Positions 34,121-43,232 are shown, counted from the stretch's first letter. The stretch is DNA of 64,000 bases from a bacterium (GCA_024742285.1 JANSYR010000003.1:445657-509656); one strand, 5' to 3'. Notes: generated by a model not told the origin, from the sequence alone. A program made the numbers and translations.

Positions 34121-34867
34121 TCACGTCGTGACGTTGCCGCCGTTCAGCTGGAGCGTCTGTCCGGTCATCCATTTGGCTTCCTCGCTCACCAGATAGACGA
34201 CGCAGGGCGCGATGTGTTCCGGCTGGGCGCAGAATCCGACGGGGACGGTCTTGGCCATGTGGGCCGTGACGCTCGGGTCCGTGTGATTGTCGATCATGCC
34301 GAGGGCGACGGTGTTGGCGGTGACGCCGTTCCGGGCGACCTCCATGGCGAGGTGGCGCATGAAGGCGATGCCGCCGCCCTTGCCGGCGCCGTAGGCGGAG
34401 ACGCCGAGGGGGATCCCGGTCGTGCCGGCACCGGAGCTGATGGTGACGATCCGGCCGTAGCCGCGATCGCACATGCCGTTGATCACGGCGTGGCTGCAGT
34501 TCATCACGCCATACGTGTTGAGGTCGATCTGCTTGCGCCAATCCTCGGGCTTCGTCTCGCGGAACTGGCCGACGCCCATGCCCGGCGGCACGCCGGCGTT
34601 GTTCACGAGGATGTCGAGGGGGCCGAGCTCGGCTTCGACCTTCGCGACGCCGGCGGTCACGGCCTCGTAGTCGCTGACGTCGAAGGCGGCGGCGATCGCG
34701 GCTCCGCCCTCGCTCTTGATCGCGTCCGCCGCTTCGGCGGCGCGGTCTTCGAAGAGGTCGTTGATCGCGACCTTCGCGCCCTGGCTCGCGAGGGCCTGAG
34801 CGATGCCGCGGCCGACGCCCTGTCCGGCGCCGGTGACGAGGGCGGTGCGCCCGGTGAGATCGAACAT
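34121..34867 (-). CDS. Short-chain dehydrogenase/reductase
   Basis: A 248-residue classical SDR: cofactor motif TGAGQGVG (12-19), NNAG near residue 89, catalytic Ser in TISSGAG and the Tyr-x3-Lys motif YGAGK. The acidic residue after strand 2 (INDLFED) points to NAD(H). Probably oxidises or reduces a ring alcohol or hydroxyacyl intermediate. The GGAG ribosome binding site is close to the ATG. Convergent with the tandem NTF2 gene. Confidence 0.92.
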   Translation of the reverse strand: MFDLTGRTALVTGAGQGVGRGIAQALASQGAKVAINDLFEDRAAEAADAIKSEGGAAIAAAFDVSDYEAVTAGVAKVEAELGPLDILVNNAGVPPGMGVGQFRETKPEDWRKQIDLNTYGVMNCSHAVINGMCDRGYGRIVTISSGAGTTGIPLGVSAYGAGKGGGIAFMRHLAMEVARNGVTANTVALGMIDNHTDPSVTAHMAKTVPVGFCAQPEHIAPCVVYLVSEEAKWMTGQTLQLNGGNVTT

Positions 34868-35003
34868 GGGGTCTCCTTCGCAGGGGCCGATCGCCGGCCC
34901 GCGTACACGCTATCGGATTGGCGGGTGCTCGCGAGACGGTTCGTCGGCGGTGTACGCTCCGGCGCCGCGGACACCGTCCGCGGTCCTGCAGCCCGGAGGC
35001 CCC

Positions 35004-35867
35004 ATGCGCATCGGTATTTCGCTCCCCGTCCGCGAACTGAAGAACGACCTCGGTGCGATCCGCGAGTTCGCCCAGACGGCGGACGATCTCGGCCTCGCTC
35101 ATCTGCGCGTACCCGACCAGGTGATCCGCCCGAAGAGCGGTCACCTGCACGAGCCGATGACCCTGCTGGCCTGGGTCGCCGGGATCACGCGTCGGATCGA
35201 GCTCGTGCCTTCCGTGATCGTGACCCCCTCGCGCCAGACGGCGCTCCTCGCCAAGCAGGCCGCGGAGATCGACGTGCTCTCGGGCGGTCGGCTCCGGATG
35301 GGGATCGGCGTCGGCGGGAGTCGCGAAGAGTACGAAGCGCTCGGCGAGGACTTCTCGACGCGCGGCCGGCGATGCGACGAGCAGATCGAGCTGCTCCGGA
35401 AGCTCTGGACCGAGGAGAATCCGATCTTCGAGGGCGAGTTCGATCGGGTCGACGGGTTCGGGCTCGACCCGCTCCCCGTCCAGCGGCCGATCCCGATCTG
35501 GGTCGGTGGGGGCGCGGGCTTCGGCAAGGATTTCGGACGCGAGGCGCTGCTGCGGCGGATCGGTCGACACGCGGACGGTTGGTTCGCGATCGTGCCGATC
35601 CCCTCCGTCGCCGGCTTCCAGGAGACGATCGCGGTGCACGCGCGCGAGGCGGGTCGCGACCCGGCTTCGATCGGCCTCGAAGGAGGCTGCGGCATGGCGG
35701 GCAAGACGACCGAGGAGTGGCTCGGCCGGCTGCGCGACTGGGAGGGCGCCGGCGCCTCGCACCTCTGCCTGCGGACCCTCGACGGCGAGCTCTCCGCGCC
35801 GGAACAGCTCGACCTCATGCAGGCCGCCCACCGCGTCCTCGGCCTCGAAGGCATCGCGTGCGAGTGA
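35004..35867 (+). CDS. LLM class F420-dependent oxidoreductase
   Basis: A 287-residue luciferase-like TIM-barrel enzyme. Features: MRIGISLPVRE, RRIELVPSVIVTPSRQTALLAKQAAEIDVLSGGR (read in two short motifs IELVPSVIV and AAEIDVLSGGR), MGIGVGGSREEYEALGEDF and the late GRHADGWF. These are typical of F420-dependent members. GGAGG lies 5 bases before the ATG. Convergent with the split-barrel protein at 35896, with a 22-bp duplication at the junction. Confidence 0.9.
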   Translation: MRIGISLPVRELKNDLGAIREFAQTADDLGLAHLRVPDQVIRPKSGHLHEPMTLLAWVAGITRRIELVPSVIVTPSRQTALLAKQAAEIDVLSGGRLRMGIGVGGSREEYEALGEDFSTRGRRCDEQIELLRKLWTEENPIFEGEFDRVDGFGLDPLPVQRPIPIWVGGGAGFGKDFGREALLRRIGRHADGWFAIVPIPSVAGFQETIAVHAREAGRDPASIGLEGGCGMAGKTTEEWLGRLRDWEGAGASHLCLRTLDGELSAPEQLDLMQAAHRVLGLEGIACE

Positions 35868-35874
35868 CCGCGTT

Positions 35875-35914
35875 CAGCCGACCGGGTAAGAGCCCTCAGC
35901 CGACCGGGTAAGAG
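35875..35914. repeat. 22-bp tandem duplication over a stop codon
   Basis: CAGCCGACCGGGTAAGAG occurs at 35875-35892 and again at 35897-35914. On the minus strand it encodes the last residues and the stop of the gene ending at 35896, so the 3' end has been duplicated into the convergent gap. Confidence 0.9.
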
Positions 35915-36372
35915 TCCTTCGGCAGCTTCGCGTGGTCCCACGACACGATCCGCTCCGGGCGCAGGCGGACGCCGACGCGATTGCGGATCACGTGCTCGAC
36001 CATCGGGCGTCGGGATTCGTCCCAGGGACCCTGCTGACGCTCGTTGAGCGCGACGCCGATCCGGAACAGCGTCGCTTCGTCGTCGAGGAGCTCCGCTCGG
36101 CCCGCCACGTTCACGCCCGCGAGCTCGTCGTAGTGGGCGCCGCTCTCGACGTGGAGGGAACAGCGCGGATCGCGGCGCAGGTTCACGATCTTCTGCGCCT
36201 TCGCCTTCGACAGGAGATGGACCGCGCCGTCGAACCAGGCGAAGTACATCGCGATCTGGTGGATCAGCCCGTCGGGGCCGATCGTCGCCATCGTGGCGGC
36301 CCGATGGACCGACAGGTAGCCATCGATCTCGTCCTCGGTCATCACGACGCGCGCGCGCAGGTTCTCGCCCAT
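35896..36372 (-). CDS. Pyridoxamine 5'-phosphate oxidase-like (FMN/F420 split barrel) protein
   Basis: A 158-residue split-beta-barrel protein: MTEDEIDGYLSVHRAATMATI at the start (seen as LSVHRAATMATI), GLIHQIAMYFAWFDGAVHLL, then KIVNLRRDPRCSLHVE. These are hallmarks of the PPOX-type fold binding FMN, F420 or heme-related cofactors. The ATG at 36372 is preferred because residues upstream are not family-like. Likely a reductase of small organic molecules. It lies back-to-back with the MFS transporter. Confidence 0.85.
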   Translation of the reverse strand: MGENLRARVVMTEDEIDGYLSVHRAATMATIGPDGLIHQIAMYFAWFDGAVHLLSKAKAQKIVNLRRDPRCSLHVESGAHYDELAGVNVAGRAELLDDEATLFRIGVALNERQQGPWDESRRPMVEHVIRNRVGVRLRPERIVSWDHAKLPKDSYPVG

Positions 36373-36443
36373 GTGGCCAGTGTAGAGGGCCCGTCCCGGG
36401 CCCGCGCGACCCGCTAACGTTCGGAGACCCACAGGAGGACCGC

Positions 36444-37700
36444 GTGTCTCGAGGCTGGATCATCGTCACCGTCGCGTTCGTGGCGAACTTCGTCGCCATG
36501 GGCACCGTGCTCCAGCCGGTTCCGGTCCTGCTCCTCCCGTTCGTGGAGGAGTTCGGCGTCGGTCGTGCCTGGGCGGTCCTGCCGTCGGCGGCGACCCTGG
36601 CCGGGGGCATGGTGATCATGCCCTTCGTCGGACGATTGATGGCGACGGTGCCGATCCGCCGGATGATGATCGCGGGGGCGCTCTCGCTCTCCTTCGCCTT
36701 CTATGCGATGTCCCTCGCGACCGAGTTCTGGCAGATCCTCGCGCTCTTTTCGCTCCCCTGCGGCTTCGGCCTGGGGGCGCTGGGGGTGGTCGCGACGAAC
36801 ACGTTGGTCGTGAACTGGTTCGAGGAGCAGCGAGGGCTCGCCCTGGGCGTCGCCATGATGGGGATGTCGCTCGCGGGTGTGGTCATGTTGCCGCTCTCGG
36901 GCTGGGTCCTCGAAGCGTCGGGCTGGCGAGGCGTATGCCGGATGCTCGCGTCGATCGATCTCGCCGTCGTTCCGCTGCTCGCGCTGACGATCGTGACGCG
37001 CCCCTCGGACGTCGGCCTCCGGCCGGATGGCGCGACCGACGCGCGGGACGAAGGTCCCGCACTGCTCGCGCAAGAGGAAGACGGATCGATCGCGTCGACT
37101 CGCGAGATCGTCACGAACCCGTCCCTCTGGCTGCTCGCGGCGGCCTGCGGCCTGGTCTTCTTCGGCTCGATGGGGATCATGAACAACGGCATCGCGTTCG
37201 CCGTCGATCGCGGGATCGATCCGCTTCGCGCGTCGGTGATCGTGGCGGCGATGGCCCTCGGGGCCGGAGCGGGCAAGCTCGTCTTCGGCTGGCTCGGTGG
37301 GCGATTCGGGGAACCCGTGGCGTTCGCGATCGCGCTCGGCCTGCAGGTCGTGACCCTTGCGGGTTACCTCGTCTTCGCGTCCTACGAGATCCTGCTCGTG
37401 ATCAGCCTGGTCTATGGCCTGGGCCTCGGCGGGATCTCGCCCCTCCAGGTCGCGCTGCTCGCGCGGGTGGTCGGTGCTCGCAGCTTCGCGCCGGCGCAGG
37501 GCCTGATCGGACCGATCCAGATCCCGTTCCAGATCGCCGGCCCGTCCCTGGCCGGCTTCATCGCCGACACGCGCGGGAGCTACGACCTCGCGATCGTGAT
37601 CTTCATCGCGGCGATGCTCGTGTCCGCTCTCGCGATGGGTGCGATGACGCTGCGCGAGAATCGGAGCACGGCGCTGGCCGACGAGCCGGCGACGGCCTGA
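36444..37700 (+). CDS. MFS transporter
   Basis: A 418-residue inner-membrane protein with 12 predicted helices and a loop between helices 6 and 7 (about residues 190-220). It fits the MFS branch of oxalate/monocarboxylate-type carriers (short loops, ALGVAMMGMSLAGVVMLPLSG read as GVAMMGMSLAG). The GTG start has AGGAGG 5 bases upstream. It stands 12 bases from the end of the ring-cleavage operon, so uptake or efflux of an aromatic acid is a reasonable guess. Confidence 0.88.
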   Translation: MSRGWIIVTVAFVANFVAMGTVLQPVPVLLLPFVEEFGVGRAWAVLPSAATLAGGMVIMPFVGRLMATVPIRRMMIAGALSLSFAFYAMSLATEFWQILALFSLPCGFGLGALGVVATNTLVVNWFEEQRGLALGVAMMGMSLAGVVMLPLSGWVLEASGWRGVCRMLASIDLAVVPLLALTIVTRPSDVGLRPDGATDARDEGPALLAQEEDGSIASTREIVTNPSLWLLAAACGLVFFGSMGIMNNGIAFAVDRGIDPLRASVIVAAMALGAGAGKLVFGWLGGRFGEPVAFAIALGLQVVTLAGYLVFASYEILLVISLVYGLGLGGISPLQVALLARVVGARSFAPAQGLIGPIQIPFQIAGPSLAGFIADTRGSYDLAIVIFIAAMLVSALAMGAMTLRENRSTALADEPATA

Positions 37701-37712
37701 CGCGACTCCTGC

Positions 37713-38672
37713 TCAGGCGGGAACGACTTCGTTGCGCTGGAGGCCGAGATCGAGGGCGCCATCGTCGGTGCCGATCCGGGCCTCGATCACGTCCCCGATC
37801 TGGAGCCTTCGCTCGTTGCCGCTCGCAACCCGACGCAACATGCCCTGCCGGCGCTTCGGGCTCACGATCTGGCCGATCGCCATGATCGGCTTCGGCGGCG
37901 CCTGCATCGCGCAGCCGCCCGGTGTCCCGGTCGCCAGCAGGTCGCCGGTCTGCCAGTCCTGGAGACCGGAGAGCTCGGTCAGCGTCGGCGCGGGCCGATG
38001 GATCATGTCCGTCGCGAGGGCGTTCTGTCGCGTCTCGCCGTTCACGGAGAGCTCGAGGCGGATGTCGTCGAAGCGGGCGAGATCGTCGGCGTCGACGAGG
38101 GTCAGGAAGGGGCCGCAGGGCCCGAAGGTCCGGTAGCTCTTGCCCTTGTAGAACTGCATCTCCGGGAGCTGCACGTCGCGTGCGCTGATGTCGTTCACCA
38201 GGACGAGCGCACCGACGTACTCGTGCAGGTTCTGCTCGTCCACCTCGACCGGTCCGTCGACGTCGCTCGCGAAGACGAGGCCGAGCTCGACCTCGTAGTC
38301 GAGGAACTCGACGTGGTCGGGCTTGCGGATCGCCGTGGTCGCGGGCGCGAGACACGACGAGGCCTTGCGGAAGAAGACGTTGAAGGGGCTCGTCTTCGGA
38401 TCGAAGCCCGACTCCTGCATGTGCGAGTAGTAGTTGATCGCCTGGCAGAGGAACTGACGCTCCTGGGTGATCGGCGAGAGGACTTCGAGGTCGGCGCGGG
38501 CGAGCGCGCCTTCGCCCGTGCTTGCCGCCACGGAGCGGGCGGCGTCGCGCCCGGTCTGCATGAAGTCGCGCGTGGTCGGGAAGTCGCCTTCGATCGGGGC
38601 GACGCGATCGCCGAGTACGACGCCCCAGGCGGGGCCTCCGGCGGTCTGATAGCGGACGACATTGAGGGCCAT
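37713..38672 (-). CDS. Fumarylacetoacetate hydrolase family protein
   Basis: A 319-residue FAH-fold enzyme. The metal-binding and active-site region shows DYEVELGLVFA, NDISARDVQ and TGTPGGCAM, the conserved blocks of the family that includes fumarylacetoacetase, fumarylpyruvate hydrolase and 2-hydroxypentadienoate hydratase-like enzymes. AGGAG is 8 bases before the ATG. It is the last gene of the TetR-hydroxylase-dioxygenase set, so it should hydrolyse or hydrate the ring-cleavage product. Confidence 0.9.
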   Translation of the reverse strand: MALNVVRYQTAGGPAWGVVLGDRVAPIEGDFPTTRDFMQTGRDAARSVAASTGEGALARADLEVLSPITQERQFLCQAINYYSHMQESGFDPKTSPFNVFFRKASSCLAPATTAIRKPDHVEFLDYEVELGLVFASDVDGPVEVDEQNLHEYVGALVLVNDISARDVQLPEMQFYKGKSYRTFGPCGPFLTLVDADDLARFDDIRLELSVNGETRQNALATDMIHRPAPTLTELSGLQDWQTGDLLATGTPGGCAMQAPPKPIMAIGQIVSPKRRQGMLRRVASGNERRLQIGDVIEARIGTDDGALDLGLQRNEVVPA

Positions 38673-38708
38673 CGTGGGATCTCCTGTGAAGACGCGGGTT
38701 GCGCGGGA

Positions 38709-39809
38709 CTATCGAAGCCAGGGACGGGCGGGCTGGCCCATCGCGCCGGCGAGTTGACGAAGGGTGGCGAAGTCGATCCGACCGGCGCGGAGCTCGCGCA
38801 GGACGTCGCGGAGCAGGCCGAGGCCGGGCTGGGGACCGAAGGACTTCGGGAGATCTTCGCCCCAGGCGTAGATCCCGCCTCGGGTGAGCGGCGAGTATCC
38901 CGTCGGCACGCTCGCGTCGAAGACGTCGCCGTCGCTGTAGTGCTCCATCTCGTGACCGTCGGGATCGCGCCAGTAGTCGAAGAGCTGGCTGCCGAGGAGG
39001 TGGCGTCCGATTCCCCAGAAATGATTCCAGCCGGCAGCGTGCATCACCTGATTGCCCTGACCGATCGCATCGACGTCGATCACCTCGAACGCGCAATGGA
39101 CGAAGGTCGGCGCGAGTCCCATCGCCAGCGCGACAGCGTGGTGGTCCGAGGGCGCGTCGCCGCGGTCGGTCCGCATGAAGGCGAGGGCGGGGCGCCCGTC
39201 GTCGAGACACTGCACGTCGCTCGGGAGGAGGCCCAGGTGGCGCATGTACCACTCCGCGGTCTCTTCGAAGCGGTTCGACTGGAGCACGTAGTGGCCGAGG
39301 CGCCAGGCGAGGGCGGGCTCGAGGGGCGCGCGCTGTCCAGTGTTGACGCGCGGCTTGTCGAAGGGCGTGTTGACCGGGAGGATCTCCTCGCGAAAGGGCA
39401 GGGGCTCGACTCGTTCCACGCCGTACGCCACCTCGACGAGGTAGCCGTTCGGGTCGGTCAAGCGCACGACCTCGCCGCCGCCGGGCCGTTCGAGCTTCTC
39501 GATCGGTCGACCGGTTGTCGCCGACAGGGTGTCGAGGTCTTCTCGCGAGGCGGCGAGGAAGCCGCCGCCCACGAAGCCCGGATCCTCGGCAGGACGGGCG
39601 AGATAGACGTAGGGCAGCGGACCGGCGCCGCGGAAGAACTGGCCCTCGGGACTCGACCCCGAGGCGACGAGACCGAAGTCCTCGAGGAAGGGCTGGACCT
39701 TCGCGAGATCGGGCTTGTCGAAGATCACCCAGGCGACCTCGGCGGCCTTGATGATCGGGTCGTGGCGCTCGAGCGGGATCGAGCCGGGCGGACGGGAGGC
39801 ATGGGCCAT
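38709..39809 (-). CDS. Two-domain VOC (extradiol-type) dioxygenase
   Basis: A 366-residue protein with two glyoxalase/VOC modules. The C-terminal one has the expected iron ligands: His in THVHCAFEV-like FVHCAFEVID, a second His in the HFWGIGRHLLGSQLFDYW block and Glu in HEMEHYSDGD. This suits a type-I extradiol ring-cleavage dioxygenase such as catechol 2,3- or 2,3-dihydroxybiphenyl dioxygenase. The ATG at 39809 has GGAG 10 bases upstream; one at 39824 is also in frame but lacks a binding site. Encoded between the hydroxylase and the FAH hydrolase. Confidence 0.87.
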   Translation of the reverse strand: MAHASRPPGSIPLERHDPIIKAAEVAWVIFDKPDLAKVQPFLEDFGLVASGSSPEGQFFRGAGPLPYVYLARPAEDPGFVGGGFLAASREDLDTLSATTGRPIEKLERPGGGEVVRLTDPNGYLVEVAYGVERVEPLPFREEILPVNTPFDKPRVNTGQRAPLEPALAWRLGHYVLQSNRFEETAEWYMRHLGLLPSDVQCLDDGRPALAFMRTDRGDAPSDHHAVALAMGLAPTFVHCAFEVIDVDAIGQGNQVMHAAGWNHFWGIGRHLLGSQLFDYWRDPDGHEMEHYSDGDVFDASVPTGYSPLTRGGIYAWGEDLPKSFGPQPGLGLLRDVLRELRAGRIDFATLRQLAGAMGQPARPWLR

Positions 39810-39856
39810 GTCGAGGGACTCCATTCTGGACGGGCGGTGGGATTGCGCGGGACCGG

Positions 39857-41563
39857 TCAGGACCGGGAGGCCCCGCGGACGCGATCGAGGATCGCGCCCG
39901 GATCGTCGGGCACGGCGTCGCCGCGCCAGGCGACGTGCTGGTCGGGGCGGACCAGGACGAGGTCGCGTTCGTAGATCGTGCGGACGCGGTCTTCGCGCAC
40001 GTCGAGCACGTCGAGGGGGACTCCGCGTTCGCGCGCGGCGGCGAGCATCGATTCGACGTCCCGGTCGACGAAGCGGATCAGGGTGAAGCCCTTGCCGAGC
40101 AGGTCGAAGAGCGCGCGCCCGTCCTCGAGGAAGAGGCTCGGAATGCGCGCGCCGGGGCGCGTGGTCGGCACGTAGTGCGCCATGCCGACGGGCGGAGCCT
40201 CGTCGTCCTCGTAGCAGAGGACGTTCGAGTCGTCGTAGCGATACCCGATTTCGATCCCGAGGGCCTCGTTCTCGAGGTTGCCGAGCTCGAGGATCTTCGC
40301 GCCGTACGCCTCGCGTGCCCGGGCGCCGGCCTGCGAGTCTTCGTGGACCGCCGGGGTGTGATGGGAAGCGATCTGGACGCGGACCCCGAGATGGCGGGCC
40401 GAGGCCGCTCGGTTCCGGAAGCCGACCGGTCGTCTCTCGGCGTCGTAGGAAGGCAGGAGCCCCGGACCGCCCCAGCCTTCGACCCTCGCGGCGAGCTTCC
40501 AGCCGAGATCCACCGCATCGCCGACGCCCGTGTTCATGCCGTAGCCGCCGGTCGGGACGACCTGGTGGGCCGAGTCGCCGGCGAGCCACACGCGGCCCTG
40601 GCCGTAGCTGCGGGCGAGGCAGAGCCGGGGGCGCCAGGGGTTCGCGACGAGGATCTCGCAGTCGAACTCGGCTCCGACGTTCTCGAAGAGGAACTTCTGC
40701 GGGTCGAGCTCGGTCGCGTCGACGCCGCCGGGGAGCGGAACGTGGATCGTCCACGTGTCGCGGTCGTTCTGGGAGATGATCGTGCCGCCCACGGCGCTCT
40801 GGATGTGCCAGGCCGTGCCGAAGCGCTCCATGAAGTCGAGGTCGCTCGACTTGAAGTGGATCATGTACATCTCGCCGCCCGGCGGCCGCTGGCCGTGGAT
40901 CAGACCCTTGACCGCGGTCTTGATCAGCTTCCAGAGCCCGCCCGAGGCGCGCGCGACCTCGCCGGGCGCGAGGTCGTCGAGCGGGGTGCCGAGCTCCTTG
41001 CGCGTGACGCTGCCGGCGCCGTCGCAGCCGGCGAGGTACTGCGCGCGGACCGACTCGGTCGCGCCGCTCGCGGTGTTCCGGATCGTCGCGGTCACGCCGT
41101 CTTCGTCCTGCGTGAACGATTCGAGCGCGTGACCGAAGCGGACCTTCACGTGCTTCGCTCCCCGCTCCAGGATCCCCTTCAGGACGGGCTCGAGCACCAC
41201 CTGCGAGATCCGCAGGTCGGGCTCGAGGGGCATCGTGCCGTCGTTCGTCGTCCGGATGATGTCGCGGCCCCAGTGGATGCTCGGATAGTCGAAACGCGCG
41301 ACCTCCCACTCCGCGAGGCGCGTACACCAGACGACGGTCATCGGGTTCTCTTCGGGCACGCCATGGCCGCGGATCTCGCCCGCGATCCCGAGTCGCCGGA
41401 AGTGCTCCATGCTCCGGCCATTGGTCACGTCCATCTTCGGATGCTTCGTGGTCGACGGGTTTCGCTCGACGAGGACGGCGTCGATCCCGCGGTGCTCGAG
41501 CTCGAGGGCCAGCACGAGACCGACGGGGCCTCCGCCGGCGATCAGGACGGGCGTCTCGGTCAC
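39857..41563 (-). CDS. FAD-dependent aromatic monooxygenase
   Basis: A 568-residue class-A flavoprotein hydroxylase. FAD-binding GGGPVGL (10-16), the DG motif as GCDGAGS and the GD motif as GDSAHQVVPTGGYGMNTG are intact, and the C-terminal thioredoxin-like domain of the phenol/3-hydroxyphenylpropionate hydroxylase branch (MhpA, TfdB, PheA) is present. It would add a hydroxyl group next to an existing one using NAD(P)H and oxygen, giving a catechol for the next enzyme. The GTG start at 41563 overlaps the TetR stop (GTGA), implying coupled translation. Confidence 0.92.
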   Translation of the reverse strand: MTETPVLIAGGGPVGLVLALELEHRGIDAVLVERNPSTTKHPKMDVTNGRSMEHFRRLGIAGEIRGHGVPEENPMTVVWCTRLAEWEVARFDYPSIHWGRDIIRTTNDGTMPLEPDLRISQVVLEPVLKGILERGAKHVKVRFGHALESFTQDEDGVTATIRNTASGATESVRAQYLAGCDGAGSVTRKELGTPLDDLAPGEVARASGGLWKLIKTAVKGLIHGQRPPGGEMYMIHFKSSDLDFMERFGTAWHIQSAVGGTIISQNDRDTWTIHVPLPGGVDATELDPQKFLFENVGAEFDCEILVANPWRPRLCLARSYGQGRVWLAGDSAHQVVPTGGYGMNTGVGDAVDLGWKLAARVEGWGGPGLLPSYDAERRPVGFRNRAASARHLGVRVQIASHHTPAVHEDSQAGARAREAYGAKILELGNLENEALGIEIGYRYDDSNVLCYEDDEAPPVGMAHYVPTTRPGARIPSLFLEDGRALFDLLGKGFTLIRFVDRDVESMLAAARERGVPLDVLDVREDRVRTIYERDLVLVRPDQHVAWRGDAVPDDPGAILDRVRGASRS

Positions 41564-42219
41564 GGGCGGGTCTCCGTCGCCGGCGCATCGGCCGCCAGCT
41601 GCGGGAAGAAGAGGCGGACGACGGCTTCGGCGTGGGCGTCGATCGCCTCCTTCGCGAAGACGTCCTTCGACGTGATCATCTCGAACTCGGGGGCGAGGGT
41701 GTACCGCGTCGTCGCCGCACCGATCAGCATGTACATGAGCTCCTCGGGTGGTGCGGGCAGCTCGACGCCGTCCGCTTCGAGCTCACGGAATCCGCTCATC
41801 GAGACCTCCATGAAGCCGCGGATGTAGTGGTCGACCAGCCAGACGAGGCGTTCGCTCGAGGTCTTGCCTTCCTGGAGCATGAATCGGTGGAAGTGGGGAT
41901 GGGTCGCGTTGAAGCGGACGAACTCCGTCACCAGGAGTCGGACCCGGGTCCGGACGTCGACGCCGTCGAGTCCCTGCGCCCGGGTCATGAGCCGCTCGCT
42001 GATCGTGCCCATCAACGATTCGGCGGCGGCCTTCCAGAGCGCCTCCTTGGTCGTGAAGTGGAACGGGATCGCGGATTGGGCGACGTCCGCGCGCCGGGCG
42101 ATCGCGCGCGTCGAAGCGCCCGAGAAGCCGTGGAGAGCGAATTCGTGGCAGGCCGCGTCGACGAGCCGCTGGCGGGTCTCGGCGCTGCGCTGTTGGGGTC
42201 GTCGGGTCCGTCCAGGCAT
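41560..42219 (-). CDS. TetR family transcriptional regulator
   Basis: A 219-residue repressor. The N-terminal helix-turn-helix (VDAACHEFALHGFSGAS, then ARRADVAQSAIPFHF) is typical of TetR; the ligand-binding part resembles the CecR/DUF1956-like group with HFHRFMLQEGKTS. It starts 8 bases from a perfect 20-bp palindrome, and its gene is the first of the ring-cleavage operon, so autoregulation plus control of 41563-37713 is expected, with the pathway substrate or an intermediate as inducer. Confidence 0.92.
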   Translation of the reverse strand: MPGRTRRPQQRSAETRQRLVDAACHEFALHGFSGASTRAIARRADVAQSAIPFHFTTKEALWKAAAESLMGTISERLMTRAQGLDGVDVRTRVRLLVTEFVRFNATHPHFHRFMLQEGKTSSERLVWLVDHYIRGFMEVSMSGFRELEADGVELPAPPEELMYMLIGAATTRYTLAPEFEMITSKDVFAKEAIDAHAEAVVRLFFPQLAADAPATETRP

Positions 42220-42227
42220 CGCCCTTG

Positions 42228-42247
42228 TTTAGTTCGATCGAACTAAA
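42228..42247. promoter_or_regulatory. Perfect 20-bp palindromic operator of the TetR regulator
   Basis: TTTAGTTCGATCGAACTAAA is its own reverse complement. It lies 8 bases upstream of the TetR start codon and 133 bases before the divergent SDR gene, in an otherwise AT-richer stretch. Size and symmetry suit a TetR dimer-pair site. Confidence 0.9.
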
Positions 42248-42380
42248 TAATCAAGATAAATGGGTCGAACGACCTGAAAAGCCGACTCGCGGCCGCTGCC
42301 AGGGCGTGGCGGAGTCGAAATCTCTCTGGAAATCCGCGATCTTGCGCGAGCCGGCCCGGACCGGGGCGGGAGGAGGCGAC

Positions 42381-43232
42381 ATGGGACGATGTGAAGGGCG
42401 AGTGGCGTTCGTGACGGGGGCGAGCCGCGGAATCGGCAAGGCGATCGGCATGCGTCTGGCGAGTGAGGGCGCGTCCGTCGTGCTCAACGCCTCCCGCATG
42501 GGCGCCCACGGCGATCTGCCGGGGACCCTCGAGAGCGCGGCCGCCGATCTCCAGGAGGCGGGCTTCAAGGCCGCGGCGATCGCCGGCGACCTCGCCGATC
42601 CCGCCGCCCGGGAGGGATTGATCGATCGCGCGAGCGACTTCTTCGGTCCGGTCGACATCCTCGTGAACAACGCGGCGGCCGGCTTGATGAAGCTTCCGAG
42701 CCAGACGACCAACGAGGACCGGAGCTTCATGTTCGAGCTGAACGTGAACGCGCCCGTCGACCTGGCCCAGCAGGCGATTCCCGGCATGATGGAGAAGGGC
42801 GGCGGCTGGATCCTCAACATCGGGAGCGCCACCTCGTCGAATCCGGAGCTCCCCTACCGCGACTCGAAGACGTCCGCCTGGATCATCGGCGCCTACGGCG
42901 CGACCAAGGCCGCCCTGGACCGCTACACCGAAGCCCTCGCGCACGAGATGCAGGAGCACGAGATCTTCGTGAACTGCATGATGCCGACTTCGATCGTGCT
43001 GACGAGCGGGGCGGACTACGTACGCGACATCGCGCGCGCCAACCCCGACTGGGTCGAGCCCGTCGAGATGATGGCCGAGGGCGCGCTCGAGCTCTGCTCG
43101 GGCCGCCACGTCGGCCGCGTCCTGACCAGTCGCGAGATCGTCCACGGCACGGCGCGCAAGGTCCACAGCCTGGACGGCAAGACGGTGCTCGGCGACGCGT
43201 TCCTGCTCGCGGATCCGGAGTCGACCTTCTGA
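42381..43232 (+). CDS. Short-chain dehydrogenase/reductase
   Basis: A 283-residue SDR with TGASRGIG (12-19), NNAA, and the catalytic Tyr-x3-Lys as YGATK about 5 residues beyond the usual spacing. The insert PYRDSKTSAWIIG before the catalytic Tyr is longer than in classical SDRs. AGGAGG is 4 bases before the ATG. It is divergent from TetR, sharing its control region, and its stop overlaps the next gene (CTGA), so the two are likely translated together. Confidence 0.9.
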   Translation: MGRCEGRVAFVTGASRGIGKAIGMRLASEGASVVLNASRMGAHGDLPGTLESAAADLQEAGFKAAAIAGDLADPAAREGLIDRASDFFGPVDILVNNAAAGLMKLPSQTTNEDRSFMFELNVNAPVDLAQQAIPGMMEKGGGWILNIGSATSSNPELPYRDSKTSAWIIGAYGATKAALDRYTEALAHEMQEHEIFVNCMMPTSIVLTSGADYVRDIARANPDWVEPVEMMAEGALELCSGRHVGRVLTSREIVHGTARKVHSLDGKTVLGDAFLLADPESTF

